Source: Typha latifolia
Taxonomy: Eukaryota; Streptophyta; Magnoliopsida; Poales; Typhaceae
Direction: 5' to 3'
DNA length: 64,000 nucleotides
Assembly (NCBI GenBank): GCA_019914945.1
Contig: CM034104.1
Coordinates: 14,062,046 to 14,126,045, forward strand
Part shown: positions 60,727 through 64,000 of the stretch, piece by piece
How the letters are laid out: the number at the start of each line of letters is the position of its first letter
How positions within the stretch are numbered: position 1 is the stretch's first letter
Notes under the pieces: model-generated
Databases searched by the model: none
What the model saw: the letters and a program-made list of their open reading frames with translations, nothing else
What the model was told of the DNA's origin: nothing
Position numbers and translations under genes: made by a program

Positions 60727-60766
<40 letters not shown>
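60727..60766. repeat. (AG)n microsatellite
   Basis: Forty bases of AG repeat in intergenic sequence. Confidence 0.95.
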
Positions 60767-60769
<3 letters not shown>

Positions 60770-62470
60770 AAAGGTTTCTCCTCTTATTTTTCATCTCTTC
60801 TGGAGTTCTGGGGGTTGATGGTTTCAGCGCTGAGTAGTATAAGTCTAATTCTATGTCCTAGATGATAAATGATATGTATACATTTTAGTGTTCCCTTAAG
60901 TTCTCTAGTAGATATTAGTGTTGATATTTAATAATTTTGTATTGACTTATTTATTCAAGTCTATATATTAAATACATTTTTATATTCAGTGCAGCTGATC
61001 TACTGATCAATTTGGTCGAATACATGTCAATCTATAGATCATGCCCAAAATTAAATACACGAGTCTCACAACATGCATTAGAGATACATAATGCAATCAT
61101 GACTATCAAACATGCACGATCTACCAACATTAACGCTCTCTATCAGCATCCAATACCTATAAGAGCTTTCTAAGCAGCCAAGAAATTATTTTTCAATAAT
61201 AATAGAAGGAACACTATTCTTTTGGGAGATAACTTATTCTTTGGTGATTGGGTGGATTAGTTGTAAGACAAAAGATCCTCCCTATTTAATTCTATGCCCA
61301 CATTAATGTGAATGATGGCTAGGGAGATGAAATTAAACATCTCGTTTGGTAAAATATTAGGGAATATATTTTTACTCCCCTTGGTTAAGTTTAAATTTAC
61401 TTTATTCTCTCGTAATTTTATTTGTATTACTTTGTTTTTTTATAGTATAAAGTAAAGTACAATTATTATTATTTTTTATCCTATTTAACCAACTCACATG
61501 TCGAATAATTGAATAAGATTTTCAACGCATATAAAATAATATCGATCAAAATTTAAATAATAAATATATAATAATTATATTTAATAAATATATATATATT
61601 TATGATATTTTTGTCATCTAAAAATTGATAAGTAGAATTTTAGATGTGTTGAATTTTTTTAACAAATATTTTACAACTTTGCCTCTAATAAATATTTTTT
61701 AAATTTGACTTCTAATTTGATTAACTTTTATAAAAAAAAAAGTAACGATTTCAATTTAGATATACTCTCAAAAGAGTAAGATGACAAATAAATAAATTTA
61801 GATATAATAAAAAGAATAAAATGTAATATCTCTTAAAATATTCATAGCGAGAGAATCGAGTGAGGGAAACGCCAATAGAGACATTGGACTTCCGGAGACC
61901 CTGAAAAAATTATTCTCCTAAATTTTCTGACGCCTGCCCGATTCCCAGCTGCCCGGGCTGACCGACTGGGTTGGGGTCTTCGAAGAGAAGCCACACTATT
62001 AGGTGCCATAGGGTCACCTTCCGGTGAGCACAAAGAAGGATCGGAGTTGATGAGCTATGAGTAGAGAGACAGCAAAAATTTACTCAGTTAAAAAACCTAA
62101 AGAATTCGTGCAGTTATTGATGTAAAATTTCCAAGTGGGCCATGGAATGCTCAGTTTTGCTCCCTCTTTGCAAGTCCATCCATGCCGCGATTGACCACCC
62201 TTCTGTGATAAAGATGGCTCCTTGCCATTGTCACGAGATTGCCAGAACAATATCAAATGTCAAGAACTTGGGAATAACTGCGGTAATCTCACTATAGGAG
62301 GTGATGAGATCCTAGCTAGGCTGAAAGAAAGCTTAAAAAGCGCCTTATTAATCTTATGAATCCCACCTTCCACTAGTCTCTTTCTTTTTTCTAAGTCCTC
62401 TCATTCCCTGCTCTCCACCGGGCGGCGGTGGCGCGCCGCAGTAGTCGTCGGAGGCGGCGAGTGGGGGGGA

Positions 62471-64000
62471 ATGGGGCAGGAGCTGAGCTGTAGCCGATCC
62501 AGCGACGAGCATGAGTTCTTCACCGCGGTCCAAGTCGGGGACTTGGAAATGGTGGAGTCTGCTCTCCAAAACGAGCCCAATTGGCTCCGGCGGACCACAA
62601 TCTACGATCGACTCTCCGCGCTCCACATCGCTGCGGCAAATGGGAGAATCGAGGTGGGTTCGCTGAATCCTTAACTGGGTTGCCTTATTTTGGTGAAATT
62701 TCGTACTTTGCTATAGTTTTTCTTTTCTTTTTCTCGTTTGGTGCGTTGATGAGATCATCTAGGGTTTCTTGGTTTTGGATGGATGCAGCTTCTGTCCATG
62801 ATTTTGGCTCGAGGCGTTGGTCCTGATGTGGTCAATCGGCACAAGCAGGTGAGGCTGCTATAAATATTTGATCTTTTAAGCGCTTTTCCGGTTCTCTCTT
62901 TGTTTCTGTGGCAATCTCATGTGGAAAGATCCGACATTTCTGTAATTTTTGGTTGTGAGACTCCGCTGATGCTGGCCGCAATGCATGGGAAGATCGAATG
63001 TGTGCGAAAGTTACTTGAATCTGGAGCAAATGTAAGTCAAGTTGGTATTTTTTCTGGCTGGATTCTTGGATCTGTGATGGGTAGGCGTTCATCATGATAT
63101 GCTTCTTGTTATATTAGATCTTGATGTTTGATTCGTTGCACGGAAGAACTTGTTTGCACCATGCAGCATACTACGGCCATTCTGATTGCTTGCAAGCAAT
63201 TCTCTCGGCAGCCCAATCTACTCCCGTTGCCGAATCTTGGTCGGTTTTGTTGTAACCTTATTATTCATTGCACTTAATTAGTTTACATGATAAAAATTTT
63301 AGAGTTGTAAGACACATCTTACTCAAAATCTCTTCTTTGTTATCAAACTACAGGGGATTCAGCAGATTTGTAAATGTCAGAGATGACAATGGGGCGACGC
63401 CTTTGCATCTAGCAGCGAGGCAAGGACGACATAATTGTGTACATATCCTATTGGAAAGTGGAGCCATTTTCTCTGCTTCTACTGGTTCATATGGGTAATT
63501 TATAGCCTCATCGTTTCACTATTCCACAATGTGGGTTTTTTTGTTTGTTTTTAGTTTGCAGATTGTGTTGTATTACAGCTTTCCGGGAAGCTCCGCTCTG
63601 CATTTGGCTGCTCGAGGAGGGAGTCTGGATTGTGTTCGCGAGTTGCTTGCGTGGGGAGCTGATCGGCTTCAAAGAGACTCAGCAGGGTGAGATCCTTCAA
63701 ATGCCATTGTTGTCTGTCATTATGTTTGATTTCTTAACTCATGTGCTCCATTTTCAAGAGAAATAATGGTTCTATGGATTAGCTTTCCGTAGTTTCCTTG
63801 CGGGCAAAGTAATATTTGAATCTAAGTTGTCAGCTTTATTTCTTCTTTGAACCACACATTTCGTTCAAGTAATGAAACTTATGATTTAAATTACTGATTC
63901 AGTGAAAGCCAAGTTGCTGAATTTGTTTTTTCTATGCTACTGAGCAATGAAAATGTATGTTTACTGACTCTGAAGTCTTTCTATTACTTTATTCCCCTAG
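62471..64000 (+). CDS. Ankyrin-repeat RING-type E3 ubiquitin ligase, XB3/XBAT31 type (5' part)
   Basis: Six exons fall in the window: 62471-62653, 62789-62848, 62960-63031, 63118-63239, 63354-63494 and 63579-63686. All joins keep frame, giving about 228 residues so far. The window ends in CCCCTAG, a good acceptor, so the next exon probably starts just outside. Rice XB3 is a ubiquitin ligase that binds the XA21 immune receptor. The start MGQELSCS has the Gly2 and Cys of an N-myristoylation-type signal, as in XB3. Ankyrin repeats follow: RLSALHIAAANGRIE, TPLMLAAMHGKIECVRKLLE, RTCLHHAAYYGHSDCLQAIL, ATPLHLAARQGRHNCVHILL and SALHLAARGGSLDCVRELLA. The RING domain would lie in the missing part. The acceptor of exon 3 (TTGTGAG) is somewhat weak. 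Confidence 0.93.

Larger units (their letters stand above)
58113..62470. other. Intergenic region, no confident gene
   Basis: The first few hundred bases are the DHHC leader and promoter (divergent side). The rest is AT-rich. It contains a TATAGT-type short tandem array at about 59790-59826, a SINE-like fragment near 60353 and a (GA)n tract at 60727-60766. GC-richer sequence from about 62400 is the probable leader of the XB3-type gene. Confidence 0.55.

Overview
The window is plant nuclear DNA: long AT-rich intergenic stretches, many-exon genes with GT-AG introns, abundant (GA)n, (CT)n and (TA)n microsatellites, and gene families specific to or typical of plants (Dof factor, ARM-type U-box ligase, XB3-type ankyrin ligase, GT14 enzyme). 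GC-rich first exons, as in the GT14 gene, suggest a monocot outside the grasses (palm or banana type). That placement is inference and unproven.

Layout. 1-3400 (minus): remains of an ALBINO3-like (Oxa1/YidC/Alb3) gene with at least eight exons still in order but broken by a stop codon, frameshifts and lost splice sites. 5216-6745 (minus): single-exon HSP20-like protein, with a 29-bp triplicated MYB-core repeat upstream. 9662-11653 (minus): five-exon VPS2/CHMP2 ESCRT-III gene with a GC-AG first intron. 12809-16480 (plus): four-exon GT14 glycosyltransferase. 17114-20017 (minus): two-exon cytosolic HSP70 with heat-shock elements and a TATA box. 20455-21167: non-autonomous hAT-like element. 21.2-30.3 kb: gene-poor, with an 18-bp G-box palindrome and a promoter-like block near 28 kb. 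30345-31543 (plus): two-exon Dof transcription factor. 31.6-37.7 kb: no confident gene, many microsatellites. 37699-39120: second hAT-like element with a perfect 8-bp target duplication. 39975-44818 (minus): SPL11/PUB13-type U-box ARM ubiquitin ligase carrying a third hAT-like element in intron 1. 44.9-50.5 kb: gene-poor, with SINE-like fragments. 51150-53093 (plus): ANTH-domain clathrin adaptor. 54132-58112 (minus): twelve-exon DHHC S-acyltransferase. 62471-end (plus): first six exons of an XB3-type ankyrin-repeat ubiquitin ligase, cut by the window edge.

The genes are independently transcribed neighbours, not an operon or pathway cluster. Thematic links are loose: VPS2 and the ANTH adaptor act in endosomal and endocytic traffic, the DHHC enzyme modifies membrane proteins, PUB and XB3-type proteins are defence- or cell-death-linked ubiquitin ligases in other species, and HSP70 and the HSP20-like protein belong to chaperone families.

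I found no clearly new biological system. The most informative observations are the datable ALB3-like pseudogene, three structurally complete non-autonomous hAT elements with 8-bp target duplications (two with gene-like GC-rich interiors), the MYB-core triplication, and the orphan G-box promoter block. Exon boundaries were worked out by hand from reading frame, splice motifs and remembered family sequences. No alignment or expression data were available.
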